NCBI RefSeq assembly: GCF_002288925.2
Contig: NW_022098004.1
Coordinates: 15,878,490-15,942,489 of the forward strand
Length of the DNA: 64,000 bases
From: Delphinapterus leucas
Taxonomy: Eukaryota; Chordata; Mammalia; Artiodactyla; Monodontidae
Reading direction: 5' to 3'
Shown here: piece after piece, positions 34,860 through 47,099 of the stretch
Layout: each line of letters opens with the position of its first letter
Position numbering within the stretch: the first letter of the stretch is position 1
Notes under the pieces: generated by a model
Told to the model about the DNA's origin: nothing
The model's input: only the letters and a program-made list of their open reading frames with translations
Database searches by the model: none
Made by a program: the position numbers and the translations under genes

Positions 34860-37460
34860 GGGGGAAGGGCAGAGCAAGGCTGCTCTGTCCAGCCACTCAA
34901 TTTCCTGCTCCAGTGGGCTCAGAGATTTAGGTGTTGGGGGCCTTATTTATTTATTTCTTCTCTGCCTGTCCTCTCCCACATTTACACCATTGCTGCAGGC
35001 AGGGGCACCCTGCCCTCCCCACAGCCAGACCACAGGCCCCAGCGGCCCTGCAGAGCGGGCGCCTGTAACCGGCTCGTGCTCTCTTCTCGGTGCTCCTCAT
35101 TTTGCCAGGGGCCCAGGAGGCTTCTCAGCATCCTTCCAGCCCAGGACCCAGGGAGCTCTGAAGACCCAGGAGTCAGGGAGGAAGGGCGGCGATCAGCGCA
35201 GGTGCCTCCTGCCTGCTCAAAGGGCTATTTATACGAGGAACCGTGTGGCCGGGCTCTGGGGTTCAGCTGCTCCCAGAAAGCTTTCTTGGTTCATGTGGGC
35301 ACACAGCCAAAGCATGCCGTTTAGAGGAAATGTTTAATAAAGACACGAGAGCCTCAAACTGTTTATTTATCCTCACAGAAAGGTGGAGACGTGATGTCCC
35401 TGGAAACCGCCTCAAAGGTAGACCAGGAGGTGGTGAGGCCGGAGGGGAAAACAACCGGGTCGATCACAGGGAAGGGCTGGCCTGGCCAAGGGGCAGAACG
35501 CAGATCCTCACCTGCCCTTTTGCTCCCACCTTCCACCCCAGGCTGTTCTCTCCTGAGTTCATACACGTTAGAGTTCGGGATGGGGCAGTGAGGTAGAAGC
35601 GGGAATGGGACGGTCACACAAAAGTGAGGTTATTAAGCAATCATTACTTAAGGTGAGAACTCATAATCCCCAACACGCATAAAGGTGGGACTCTAAGGGA
35701 GGACATGCTTTCGCGGGCAAGTTTACCACCAGGTTACATAGAAAATCAGAAATACAACATCCTGTTGGAGGACCCTAGTAAAATCTAGAGAAGGGACTTT
35801 CAACGTTAAAAGAGTACTGGTCTTCAACGTTCAGATGCATTCCTGTTTCTTGAGAAACACTTCCAATACTGTAAAACTGGCCCTGGCAGCCAGCAAGGAG
35901 AGCATTCATGTATTATGACGTTACCTTCCGGAGGCCTTGTCACAGATCAGTGTACAATACTGGCAGAAGGGTCTGGTTCAGTAGGTCCAGTTATAGATGT
36001 GTCTCTTCAGGCGCGTCAGGATCTAAATCCTCTTCAGACATGCTGGAAATCCAGAACTTTCGATATGTTGTAGAAGTTCTAATTTTAACTTCCTAATGTT
36101 ACCGGCCAAGGACCTGCTGTTTTGAGTTGTCAATTAGGCAGATAGCTCTGTGGGTCAAGTCAATGATTTTTGTGGTTTTAGAACCTGCATAAAGTGGTGC
36201 TGAGAGTCTCAATGCCATTCTTATCATCTCCATGAATATTTATGGAGCCCTCCCTGAATTAAAGTACAAAAGAATAAGATGGAGCACAGGTTCCCAGCTG
36301 TGGGCTGGAGAAGCCTGTGGCACGGACTTTACACTACCCAAGCGAAGCCCAAAGTGGTAGAGAGAGGTGACATAAGGCGATGGGAATTATGCAGAAAACA
36401 TAAAAGTGTTCTCGATCTTTCAATATGGCAACTTTCAACTTGGAGGGATCTGCGAAAGGATGTGTGGGACGTCCTTTCCCCGTCCTTGAGTCTAGCTCAG
36501 GCTCACGTCCTCACGTGGACCCCGCCCCCTGGCCCAGTGTTGAAGTCGACGTCATCTAGTTTCTCGTACTCCGCTCTCTGGGTAGACTTCCTGGATTAGT
36601 TTATACAGGCGGCAAAAGAGCATCCATAAGATCCATTTGTTTCACTACTCAATACCTGTGATGATGTGAAAATACACATGCATTTATGAACAGATTTGTA
36701 TTCTTGTTATGGGTCGGCCCACCTGCTTCCCCCAAGGGTAGGCACCATATGGTGCTTACGCTGTACACATCTCCATAAATGCCCACAGCGCTAATTGGTA
36801 CTCAGTGATGTGCCCACGGTGAAGAGGAGAATAATGATAACGCTGATGACGACGACAATGACGATGACAGTGATGGCACTGAATTGCTAATGATTCCACG
36901 ATGAAAACAGTTCTGGGCATAGAGACATGCTTAACAAAGACAGAATGAATGAATAACGTTTAAGGCTTCCACTGAGTGTTTTTCTGAGATCTGGTTCTTT
37001 ATGTTTATTAAAAAAAATATTTACTCTAGTATTACTTATTAAAAGAAACAATCTCAACTGCTGAGCCTGTGGGCTGGGCCAAAATGGCATAACAATAACA
37101 CAAAGTGGATCGACAGTCGCTTTTTATGATCAGCCTATTTTTAAAAACATGATTTAGTTACCTAATACTTCTCGCTCTTAAGGCAAATGACCACAGAACA
37201 GAAAGTACTTTGCTGGTACCTAAACCATAGACAGACTCTCTCTCCTAATCTCCTCAGGGCAGGTCATCAGGGAGATGATGCTGGTAGCTCAGGACAGATG
37301 TGCCTTATGGTCAAGGCATGAAGAAAGATGGTGAGCTAGAGAGGGATGCACGTTGCAGTGACGTACACATAGAAATCAATAAACAGATTTAAAAGCATAC
37401 AGAAAGGTAAACAAATATGAGAAAGAACTCCTTAACTCCCTGGAAGAATCAAGATCTTTT
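34860..37460. other. Non-repetitive sequence, no gene recognised
   Basis: No mobile element is apparent. A plus-strand donor-like AAG|GTGAGA lies near 35,650 without a convincing acceptor. An imperfect GAT/GAC triplet tract occurs at 36,828-36,875. Open frames are short and overlapping. Confidence 0.4.
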
Positions 37461-37469
37461 CTTAAAATG

Positions 37470-37715
37470 TAGAGAGTGGAAAGATCACATAAGACTTGGG
37501 TCCTAGTCCCAGCTCTGCCACTAAGGGTTGGATGGCCTCCAGTGAGTCACTTGATCCTCGTGTGTGTTTTCTCCTGGTAAAATGGAGATCACAGCACACA
37601 CCCGACAGGGTTGTTGGAGGATTAAATGAGATGGTACATGTAACATGTGTAGCACAATGCCTGACACATGGTGTGTGTTCAGTACACGGTAGAAATACTG
37701 AACATTATCCCAATA
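37470..37715 (+). mobile_element. MIR SINE
   Basis: Sense orientation: ACTTGGGTCCTAGTCCCAGCTCTGCCACTAAG, GAGTCACTTGATCC, GTAAAATGGAGATCACAGC, CAGGGTTGTTGGAGGATTAAATGAGATGGTACATGTAA, AGCACAATGCCTGACACATG. All the MIR core words are present in the right order. Confidence 0.9.
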
Positions 37716-38379
37716 CTATTGACCTGTCTGCACTGCTGGGTTGGAGTGTGAAGATCGAATGATGGTGAAAGTGCTGCATAAAACAAGAGGGCCCTCAACA
37801 AAGCTAAAATACTCTTCTTAGGTATTATTGGGCGCTGGGTTAAATCTGTTAGTATTGGGAAATGAGGCAGAGATTAAGATATATTATCAAGGACGAGCTT
37901 TCTCCATATACAGGTATCTGATATACCCAATTCCGGCCATAAAGTTACTGAAATATGAGGAGCACAGGCACCCACCAGACTCCCTCAGGTGGGGCCTTGG
38001 GAAGATTAGTAGTTAAAAATGACACAGGTTAGGAAGGTCCTTGGGTTCCCTGCAGCAGAGGGCATATGTAAATCCGAGCAATAATCATTAGCATAATATC
38101 ATCACCATTTCTAGCAACAGACTCTTTCCTAGGCTGGAATAGAACTTACTTCCAGAAGTATCTTTCCCTTTTGGAATTACAGAGTCTGACAGATTTATTT
38201 CCACACATCTCACTTGCTTTCAGAGTTATTGTTTCCTCTTATTTTTTCCCCCTCCTCTTTGGTGACAGAGAAGCCTGAGAACCAGTTCTGTCAGGAAGTT
38301 CTTGGGGAATTTTCAGAAGGATGTACAAGCAGGGCATGTGAATGACTGTGTGCAGCCAGCGTCCATTTTACTTGATAAA

Positions 38380-39020
38380 AATATATATTCATAACTGATC
38401 TTCTGAGCATATCTACATAATCAAAACCACGGATGACGAACACATCAGATACATTTTTCAGGACTCAAAGGGTCCTTTTGGAGTAAGCTGCCATCATTTC
38501 TTCCTCTTAAAGCAGATCAGGTAACTTCTCCTCTGTTGCAGAGCCTCTCAAAAGGGACGTGCCGTTCAATCCAGACCCCAGGATAGGTGCTCAGTTGTCC
38601 CCTGGACATCTAATGCAATCCCCAAATCTTCTGAATTTATCAACCAAGATGTTGGATGGAACAGGTTCGAGCATCTTGCTAAATAAAATATAGATTACAT
38701 TTATCATTTCCCCTCAATCTACTAAAATCTTGTTACTCTTTCATGGAAGGAAATGAATCAGTTTGACAGGACTTATTCTGTCAAGTGATATAGGTTCCCA
38801 ACACTGTATTCACTACAGATTATTCTAGAAATGATTTGGTGATTCTTTTTCAGGTAAAGTTCCAGATTAGGACATTATGAACTTCCCTTTTGCTTTTTAA
38901 AAATAGAGGCATTAATCCTGCTTCTTTTCAGTCCTGCCAAGTTTTTAAAAACAAAGTTACACTCCCATGATTTTAGCCAATAATGAGATTCCCTCATAAA
39001 AAAGTCTGCCCTGCAAAGAA
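38380..39020. other. Possible ancient CR1/L3-like remnant
   Basis: Phrases such as CTTGTTACTCTTTCATGGAAGGAAATGAATCAGTTTGACAGGA, and CTTTTTAAAAATAGAGGCATTAATCCTGCTTCTTTTCAGTCCTG, recall very old CR1-type LINE sequence (L3). The resemblance is from memory and loose. The alternative is unique sequence. Confidence 0.25.
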
Positions 39021-39689
39021 TTTATTTAAAAAAATAAAAAAGAAGGTATTTCTACCAGCGTTTAAGGACTATTTAAAAGTTGACCATGAAAAAACAACAA
39101 GGAAGCAAATGGTCAAGGCTTAAGACCTCTACTTTGACAGGCCTGTTTTCAGTTCTCCCCCATGGATTTAGGTATTATCTGAAAAGATTTCTGAATTGAA
39201 TGGGTTCAAGGCCAAAGACAGCTATGGTGAATTTCCAGTTGTGTCAATCTTGCAAGTTTCAGGCAAGTCAAAGCCATTATTTTCCATAAATATATTGCAA
39301 ATCCACTAGAAAGTAAATGAGAAAAATAGAAGAAAACATATAAGAAGCCTCGTAGCTTACACCTCTTAACATAAATTACAGTGGCCATAGGGTCTGCACA
39401 CTTCCTAAAATCTCAGGGCTTAGTAAAAGCCCAACATTTCTAGAACACACGCTGCATGATACCATCTCAAAGTCAGAACAGCCCCAGTTCTGTAAAGACC
39501 AAGATGGGAGCACAGAGGTGACATTCTTGAAATGAAAATTCAAATATCTTGAGTACTTCTGAGTAAGTATCTCTAGAGTGTAGAGTTTCTACGTTTCGTG
39601 GAGATAGATGCTTCAGAGGCTCTGAAGAAGAAAACCCCATTGCCCTTGACAGGTCAAAGCTTGGTATTTACCAATTTTTGTGAGCCTGA

Positions 39690-40850
39690 AATTTACGTTT
39701 TTTTTTTTTTTTAATCATTTCTTGGGTCCACCATGCCACTTCCCAGCCCATGTTACCCCCGGCTGCTTGCTCTCTTCACTTAAGCCTTTGGATTGATCAA
39801 CACTGTCAGGAATGCAAAGAACTTGAGTTGAATGTACCCTGTTAAAAGTTCTACGATGCAATAGCCAATCATGGATGGCTGCTGGCTCCTCAACGAATTC
39901 CACAAACCTGCTACTCCACACTTCTTCCACATTCCTCAAGCCCTCACCAACCCTACTCTTTCTTAACTCTGGACAACACATTTCAACCCCTTGTTTCTTG
40001 AAACCATAACTGGAATGAACTTCAACTTGCCCGTTGCGTTACTTTAAGGTATCTTGCACAGCACCCCCTTTTCCACTATAAAATGCCTTTGGATCCTCAA
40101 CCATTACCTCCTTTCTTCTATTCTGCTTGCTTCCACTGCAAATCTTCCCTGGGCTCTGGAGCCCAACCCTTCTAGGTCCATCCAATCCCCTGCTTCTTCG
40201 TGTATTTACCTCTCTCTACTCCCGTCCCCGCCATGTGCCTGCCCCCATCCCACTCCTAGCTTCCTTTAGTCCACCCATTTTTATTTGGAAACCTAAACAA
40301 GCTCTATTCTATTCTCTCCTGTTAAAAATGAAACAAAACTTCCCTCAATCCTACCACCTATTCAATGTCCCACTCTTCCTTTTACCACCAACTTCCTAAA
40401 AGAATCATTTAAACATGTTCTCCAGGCCATGATTGAAGCCCTCTAGCCCTGTGCACCTCTGCCTATTGGAGAAGGATGGTCACTACTCTGAGCCTGACTT
40501 GATTCCCCTGTAGCACCTGCACACTGATTCTAGTGTCATTCTGTGAGGCCTCACAGAGCAAATTTATGCAGATCACCTTTCTCCGGTTCTGTCCTCTTCT
40601 CTCTGATCTTTCTAGGCACTGTCAGTTCCTTCAATTATTCTTTGCATGACCTGGTTCTGAGTCCCTCTGCCTCCCTGTTTCTAGTTTGATTCTCTTCTTG
40701 AAGGGTCACGGCCCAAGATTCAATGTAAATTATTCACATCTGCTCTGCCTAGCCCAGTAGAGCAGGGTTCTCACCTCCTTTGTTCTCCTCATTACACTTT
40801 ACTCAAAACCACTGTTGAATTCCCTTCCTATCAACTCAGACCTCTAAGAC
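39690..40850. other. Pyrimidine-rich sequence, no gene recognised
   Basis: The plus strand is strongly biased toward C and T (TTCCACATTCCTCAAGCCC, TACCTCTCTCTACTCCCG). That is the composition of degraded LINE or LTR sequence, but no family could be named. No exon or ORF with a domain is visible. Confidence 0.35.
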
Positions 40851-40851
40851 A

Positions 40852-41330
40852 GTGGTTTGCAAAGTGTGACTTACAGAGCTTCTACCACAGAATGGCCTAG
40901 GAGCCTTAATAAATGCAGATTCTTGGGCTCTACCTCAAACTTGTTGAATCTCACCATCTGAGGGCGACACCTGGGAATCCACACTTTAAACAAGCATGCC
41001 AGATGGTTCTTTTTTTTTTTTTAATATAAATGTATTTATTTTTGGCTGCATTGGGTCCTCATTGCTGCGAGCAGGCTTTCTCTAGTTGCGGCGAGCAGGG
41101 GCTACTCTTCACTGCGGTGCGCGGGCTTCTCACGGGGGCGGCTTCTCTTGCTGCGGAGCACGGTGCGCGGGCTTCAGTAGTTGTGGCTCACGGGCTTAGT
41201 TGCTCCACGGCATGTGGGTTCTTCCCGGACCAGGGCTCAAACCCGTGTCCCCTGCATTAACCACTGCGCCACCAGGGAAGTCCCCCAGATGATTCTTAAT
41301 GCACACAAAATCTGGGGGAAAAATGCTTTC
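40852..41330 (+). mobile_element. hAT-type element interrupted by a SINE
   Basis: The left part (40,852-41,010) reads AGTGGTTTGCAAAGTGTGACTTACAGAG...AATGCAGATTCTTGGGCTCTACC...GGAATCCACACTTTAAACAAGC. The right part resumes after the SINE with CCAGATGATTCTTAATGCACAC. This order matches the short non-autonomous hAT-Charlie element I know as MER5A or a close relative. The SINE splits it and duplicates CCAGATG(G/A)TTCT. Confidence 0.65.
41011..41284 (-). mobile_element. CHR-type SINE, long form (antisense)
   Basis: Read on the minus strand it starts with GGGACTTCCCTGGTGGCGCAGTGGTTAATG, with an RNA polymerase III A-box-like TGGCGCAGTGG and a B-box-like GGGTTTGAGCCC. The CHR middle follows (CCACAACTACTGAAGCCC, CGCAACTAGAGAAAGCC), ending in AAATAAATACATTTATATT and A-run. 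It is flanked by the target-site duplication CCAGATG(G/A)TTCT at 40,999-41,010 and 41,285-41,296 (11 of 12). It is the first lineage-specific element met from the left. Confidence 0.92.
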
Positions 41331-41639
41331 TCAACATCTGTTGCCAAGCCTGGTCCCCTGCCCCTCTCTTCGTGCAGATGGGTTTTAGGATTCAAGACAA
41401 GCCCTTCTATTTCCTTGTTTTACGTTTTATCTTGTTAGATCTGGTGCATTGCCCCAACTTATCAAAATCTGTTGAGTTCTTCATCCTCGACATGTGACTT
41501 TATGACAACCACACATGGATCAGGATGAAAAACCTTAAAGTCATAGCACAGGGAATCTCTCTTCACATTGACACCAATGACGACAGTCAACCAATTACTG
41601 ACAAACTCATACTTTGTCTTCTTTCCTATGAGATAAATG

Positions 41640-42020
41640 GACAACTTGTCATTTGCCAAGTGCCTCAGGAAAGCCCAGCTAGTTTTTGTCTTCCATATTT
41701 CCTTGATCCACTGGTCTATACTAACCCTGTCCAGGAGGGAAATGAAACATTCTCACAGGCCATTTACACATGCATTTTAGAATCTGTGGCCAGGCAAAGG
41801 ACTGCAGTGTGCAGAATCCACCTTCTTTTCCTATGACCTTGCTCTGAACACCTATGGCACTTAGGTTCTAGGACCCTTGACTTGTACTGTGAATGTTCTT
41901 GTCCACATTTGACTCTACTACTAGACAAAGAGCTCTGGAACTCTGAAGCTGTGCCTTATGTGTCTCTAAATATCTCACAGTAACTAGCACAGCGTCCTAC
42001 TTGGTAACTTTTCTTTGAGT
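41640..42020 (+). mobile_element. Probable L2 3' end
   Basis: Contains CTCTACTACTAGACAAAGAGCTCTGGAACTCTG..., CTAGCACAGCGTCCTAC and GAGTGAATGAATGGA, the degraded form of the L2 tail. The left limit is uncertain. Confidence 0.5.
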
Positions 42021-42715
42021 GAATGAATGGATTTTACATTTTATTCCCACTGATTCACTTTCACTTTTTGTGCAAGATGAAAGGAGACTCTGCAGTGAAT
42101 ATTGGGAGACTATGCTTCTTAGGCACAAAGGAAGCGCTGGGCCTGGACAGATCTCCACAGGCCCAGTTGTCGCTGTCAGTCACTGCTCACTCAAATGAGC
42201 TTGTTAGAATAAAGGCTGTCTTTGAAATGAAGTGTGATGTAAACACTGAGAAATGACGACACAGTTTCTGAAACATCACAGCTTTACTAGAATCTGTGGC
42301 AATGGCCAAACGAGACACAGGAAAGGGCATTTCAAAAAACCCTTGGCTTTAGTGGAACCACCAAAGTCAGCATAACAAGCAGATGTAGTTTCTTAGGGGC
42401 TTTCTAACAAGACCTCTTGTGATGACAGAGACAAGTGTTTCCATAGGACATGAGATGGCTGGACAAGGAAATCTAGCTTCTCCCTACATCACAACTGCTA
42501 ACACGTCTGAGTAATTCCCTGATACATAAAATAGTGAGGGTAAAAAACTATAAATGAATGGTGGAAAATCTTGCAGTTTCCTTGGGTCAAGTGACTTCCC
42601 TCGTGGTCAGGTCTTGTCTTTCCTGTTTCTTACAGGCCAGAGATGATTCCACAAATACTAGGGAACATTATTCCACTGGAAAAGCCACATAGCCCCACGT
42701 AGCATGAGGTCTAGA

Positions 42716-43202
42716 GCAGTGATTCCCAACTCGGGGGTGAGTCTGTCTTCCTACCCCAGGGACATTTGGCAATGTCTGGAGACACTTCTGCTTGTCACAA
42801 CTGAGGGACAGGTGCCACTGGCGTCTAGTGGGTAGAGGCAGGGATGTGGCTAAATATCCTACAGTGAACAGGACAGCCTCTCTCTACCAACAAAGAATTA
42901 TCTGGTTCAAAATGCCAAGAGCAATTATCTCAATAAAAAATTTCAGGATTGATATGTATACATTACTATATTTAAAATAGATAACCAACAAGGACCTACT
43001 GTATAGCACAGGGAACTCTGTTCAATATTCTGTAATAACCTAAACGGGAAAAGAATTTGAAAAAGAATAGGTACTTGTACAGGTATAACTGAATCACTTT
43101 GCTGTACACCTGAAACTAACACAATGTTGTTAATCAACTGTACTCCAATATAAAATAAAAAATTTTAAAAAGCATCAAGAATACCACTACTGAGAATCCC
43201 TG
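42716..43202 (+). mobile_element. hAT-type element interrupted by an L1 fragment
   Basis: The left portion carries CAGTGATTCCCAACTCGGGGG, CCAGGGACATTTGGCAATGTCTGGAGACA, TTGTCACAACTGAGGGACAGGTGCCACTGGCGTCTAGTGGGTAGAGG, and CAAAGAATTATCTGGTTCAAAATGCCAAGAG. The right portion ATCAAGAATACCACTACTGAGAATCCCTGA completes it after the L1 piece. It is a better copy of the family seen at 4145. The family name is uncertain. Confidence 0.7.
42935..43170 (+). mobile_element. L1 3'-end fragment (cetartiodactyl type)
   Basis: The sequence holds ATAACCAACAAGGACCTACTGTATAGCACAGGGAACTCTGTTCAATATTCTG, TAACTGAATCACTTTGCTGTACACCTGAAACTAACACAATGTTG and TACTCCAATATAAAATAAAAA. This is the 3' untranslated end of L1 in cetartiodactyls. 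It is a short 5'-truncated copy lying inside a DNA transposon. Duplicated target bases are short and unclear. Confidence 0.85.
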
Positions 43203-43203
43203 A

Positions 43204-44834
43204 TCTATAGTTATGCCTCTAGGCCCAAGTGTGGAAAGACTGGTTCATTACAAAGGGTCATGTAATCACCTGTTGTGGGTCTGCGAAGTAACCCACAGGT
43301 GACAAACACTATAAGGTACTTTGCAGTTCCATGGTGAGGTGAGGGTACCAAGGCTGGAAGCCCTACCTAGTGCACTGGTTTGGATGGCAGCCTGAATGGA
43401 AGTAGAGAGGTTCTAGAATGCTCCTGATAGCTATAGGTTTGACCTCGGAGTAGCTTACTGGAAAGACCCTTGGTGAACCCCACTCAGAGGGCAACTTCCT
43501 TCTCTGCAGATGGAAGAATGAAGGCTCAGTAGAATCGTGCAAGAAGCATCAGTGAGCCACGTTCATGGTCATAAAAGGGCTATGAACGGCAGCTAATAAA
43601 GATGTAACTGGACAACGGAAGGCTCCAGGAATGTGAGGTGGACGTGAAGCAAATGTACCAACTGCAAAGTGTGCTGGGTTTTTTTTTGCTGACTGCAGCA
43701 AAGTCTCGGTTCTATAGGAATGAAAGGGGAACTCATTTTACCTGAAGCCCTTAGGTGAAAGATACATTTACCCCAACTTGCTAGTATTTTTGATATGGCC
43801 AAGATTTTAAACCTCACCAGTTTTATAATCACAGGGAAGCTGGCAGATTTAATGAAGCCTCCGGGCGCCTCTTGAGAGATGATTACCGTTCTAATTAAAA
43901 ATGGAGGATGACAGGCAAGAACCCCACGGGACTCTATAAGCAAATGGCATTCATACACCTTCGTTCACGGACAAGATTACTTTGTTCATGTCAAAGTAAT
44001 CTTTGGGCTCTTTCCGGTGGTAAGTGTCACCAAATTCTAATAACCTATGAGATTTAATGTGGTTCAAAGATCAGAAAATGTTTTAAATTGTAAGGGACAA
44101 GAAAGTTTATTGGCCAAGCCAGACTTTCATTTCTTTTATTTCATATACCTGTACTTACCATCTCCATGATTACATATAGCCTGGAACACAAGAGGAGTCA
44201 CCTAGATGAAGTCTGTCTTAGTGTCAAGTCTAGGCACGGAGAAGCACAAGGGAGAAATGAGTGGAGCAAATGAGCATTAGGGCTCAGAGTAGGTTGTGGG
44301 ACCACAAATCCCGGTAATCACACGAGATTTAAAACATTAACAAGGAGGTCTTGAAGTTCAAGGCCATCCAATGTATAGGCTCAGGAGATCAGGGATACTG
44401 AGACAACTGTTTCAGAAGATAGAGCTGCTAATAGGAGCTTGTCTTATCACAAGAAGGGTGGTCTTCTAACCCCTAGCATGCTGGCCACGTTGGCTAGTCA
44501 TTGGAGAGTCTTGGCCCTGCATAGGTCCTGAAAGGGAGGTCATTCTACTTAATCTCTACGGGAGGGCTGTGGAGGAGGGGTGTAGGCAGAGAGAGCTGGA
44601 AGCGGAAGGGTGTGGCTCATGGGAAGGCTTAGGCTTGGGTGGGGCCTCTGCCTATGTGTATAATACAGCCTGGATCTCAGGAGCCTGCATAGCCATACAC
44701 CTACTTCGAAAGGCAAAGGTGCTGTTTCATCTTTACGTACGCACCTGCATCTCTTCAGTCAATGCATATCTTTTACCAAGGAGGAATCAAAAAGGAGAGA
44801 GTTACGTCAACATGAAATCAACTCTATCATTGAA
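43204..44834. other. Unique sequence, nothing assigned
   Basis: No repeat family or exon is clear. A minus-strand donor-like ATG|GTAAGTA occurs at 44,160 and is not supported by a frame or acceptor. Confidence 0.35.
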
Positions 44835-44842
44835 CAAAGGGT

Positions 44843-45447
44843 CTATCCAGAGAAAACCATAATCTGACAAGATACATACACCCCAATGTTCGTTGCAGCA
44901 CTATTTACAACAGCCAAGACGTGGAAGCTGCCTAAATGTCCATCAACAGAGGAATGGATAAAGAAGATGTGGTACGTATACACAACGGAATATTACTCAG
45001 CCACAAACAAGAATGAAATAATGCCACTTGCCACAACGTGGATGGACCTAGAGATTACCATACTAAGTGAAGTAAGTCAGACAGAGAAAGACAAATACCA
45101 TATGATATCACTCATATGTGGAATCTAATATAAGAAAAGATACAAATGAACTTATTTACAGACTTACAGATATTGAAAACAGACTTATGGTTACCAAAGG
45201 GGAGGGATAAATCAGGAGCTTGGGATGGACACACATACACTACTATACACAACATAGGTAATCAACAAGGACCTACTGTGTAGCAGAGGGAACTCTACTC
45301 AATATTCTGTGGTAACCTATATGAGAAAAGAATCTAAAAAAGAGTGAATATATGTGTATGTATAACTGGATCACTTTGCTGTACACCTGAAACTAACACA
45401 GCACTGTAAATCAACTACACTCTAATAAAACTAAAATTAAAAAAAAT
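44843..45447 (+). mobile_element. 5'-truncated L1 (ORF2 C-terminus and 3' UTR)
   Basis: Starts CTATCCAGAGAAAACCATAATC. It then encodes the last part of the L1 ORF2 protein, with the hallmark CPSTEEWIKKMW and EYYSA-like segment, to about 45,128. The 3' UTR follows (CAACAAGGACCTACTGTG..., CACTTTGCTGTACACCTG) and an A-rich end. An 8-bp duplication CAAAGGGT lies at 44,835-44,842 and 45,448-45,455. The copy is dead because it lacks ORF1 and most of ORF2. Confidence 0.92.
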
Positions 45448-45914
45448 CAAAGGGTGTAATGCAAGAAACATCAAGGACTCCACTGTGATTAAATCATGGA
45501 TGTGGTGCCCACACTGTCTATGGACCCTGCATTGACTGTGCTGTTAGGAATCAGGGTACAGGTCTCAGAAGTCCTCTGACTCAAGATTCATTCCTGGATA
45601 GGATGCGTGAACCCGGCAGAGCTCCCATCCTTACAGACAAAGAGCCTGAGGCAGGAGGTCACCCTGAGACACTGAACTGCAGGCTTTAATAATGATCATC
45701 AGGTGTTTTTTTTACTAATGACTGGAAAGGTTTGGGGATTCTCCCCCACCAATGTCCAGGCCTCAATTGTCTGCAGGGTGTAAGGATGAAGAAATATTCC
45801 TGAACCCGGGCTGTGGTTGCTTTGAGGCTGCGGATCCCTGAACTCATCTCCAGCCTCGATTCTTGCCTAAATCCCGGATGTGGCCCACAAAATATCTACC
45901 CGTGATTTCTAAAT

Positions 45915-46205
45915 AGACTGTGTTTCCTTTGCTGGGAATGCCTTCTCCCTCTCTTTCGATACCTACCCAAAACATCTCCTCTGAGACACCCTCTAGGCTG
46001 AGCTACTTTCTTCCTGCTCTGTGCTCTCCAAGTTCAGTGTACGTAACTCTATTTAAAATATATTGGTGATTATTTGTCTACTAGATTCTCTCACTCACGA
46101 AGCAGAGAGTACTTTGAGCTCAGGGACCATTCGTTTAAGTACATGAGTACTGTGTGCCTTACCCAGTGCCTACCACGTATAGTATATGTTCAATCAATGC
46201 TGGTG
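45915..46205 (+). mobile_element. L2 3' end
   Basis: Shows TTTGCTGGGAATGCCTTCTCCC, AAACATCTCCTCTGAGACACCC, ATTTGTCTACTAGATTCTCTC, CAGGGACCATT, CAGTGCCTACCACGTATAGTATATGTTCAATCAATGC, in the order of an L2 tail. A GGAA repeat follows. Confidence 0.8.
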
Positions 46206-46627
46206 GAGGGAAGGAAGGAAGGAAAGAAGTAGGTGAAAGAAGCAGTAAAGACCTCTAAGCAGGCAGACGGTAGTGTCAGGCTCTTCCAAAAGGGATTTTG
46301 GCCAGCCAGCCTGGGACAGACCATCTCGGGAGATCTACAAAGGAGTGGGCCATGGTTGTTAGTGGCTACAGGGCTGTGATTCCCAGTGCAGCTACTGGCA
46401 GAACCCTGGGGAGTCCCTCTTTCTTGGCCCAGCTAGTCACTTACCTTCCTGAAAGGCCAGTGCACGGTTCTGTGCTGGCGACACTTCTGCAGAGCCAGCC
46501 AGCACCAGCCCGCGGTTGGCTATGCCAGAGGGTTCCTAGCATCCCAGAGGCTGGGCCTTGCTAAGTTCCGTCACTGTCCTACCAGCTTCCTCTGAGGCCT
46601 CCGATATGTGATATTCTCGTTATTTGA

Positions 46628-46643
46628 TCATTATTAATAATGA
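46628..46643. repeat. Perfect 16-base palindrome
   Basis: TCATTATTAATAATGA reads the same on both strands. It lies in an AT-rich non-repetitive stretch with several ATTA cores. Confidence 0.9.
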
Positions 46644-47099
46644 AAAATAGTTAACCTTAGTTTGGGTGAATTGCTTTTATCTGTTGGCTATTCCTAATCC
46701 AGCAAAAGAGTTTGCAGAGCTGGGTCCTCATTCAGAAATTCCTCAATATGTAGCTTTTGAAAGTGCTTCTTAATTCTCCAGATATTATCCACTGGCGACA
46801 AAGAGTATTGTAGCTGACAACCCTGAGTACAACTATAAGGATGTTTCAAGATCTCAGAACTTGACAACACAGATCTCTTCTACTTTCCACTCCTTGCCAT
46901 TCATTTCTACAAACCACTAACTTCAGTATTCAGGAGATTCAACAGAACATTCGGCACACATCCTTGACTGCTCTTAGAAAATCAGTTCTGCCGACGGATA
47001 AGCTATTCAGAGAAAGTGCTTTTAAGCTCGTCGTTGAACATGGTAATGTAATATCTTGCAATCGCAGAGTCAAAGTATGTTTGAACGAGAAGGGATCTT

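Noticed and set aside
41030..41260. Frames over SINEs (41.0, 55.3, 58.3, 62.4 kb)
   Set aside because: These are translations of CHR SINEs. The similar peptides from different copies reflect repeat identity, not a protein family.
44886..45128. 80-codon frame as a gene
   Set aside because: It is the C-terminus of L1 ORF2 in a truncated element. The same applies to the 82-codon frame at 58,908.
46445..46491. Minus-strand exon with AAG|GTAAGTGAC donor and CTCTGCAG acceptor
   Set aside because: Good sites, but no promoter, conserved frame or neighbouring exon. Kept only as a chance candidate.
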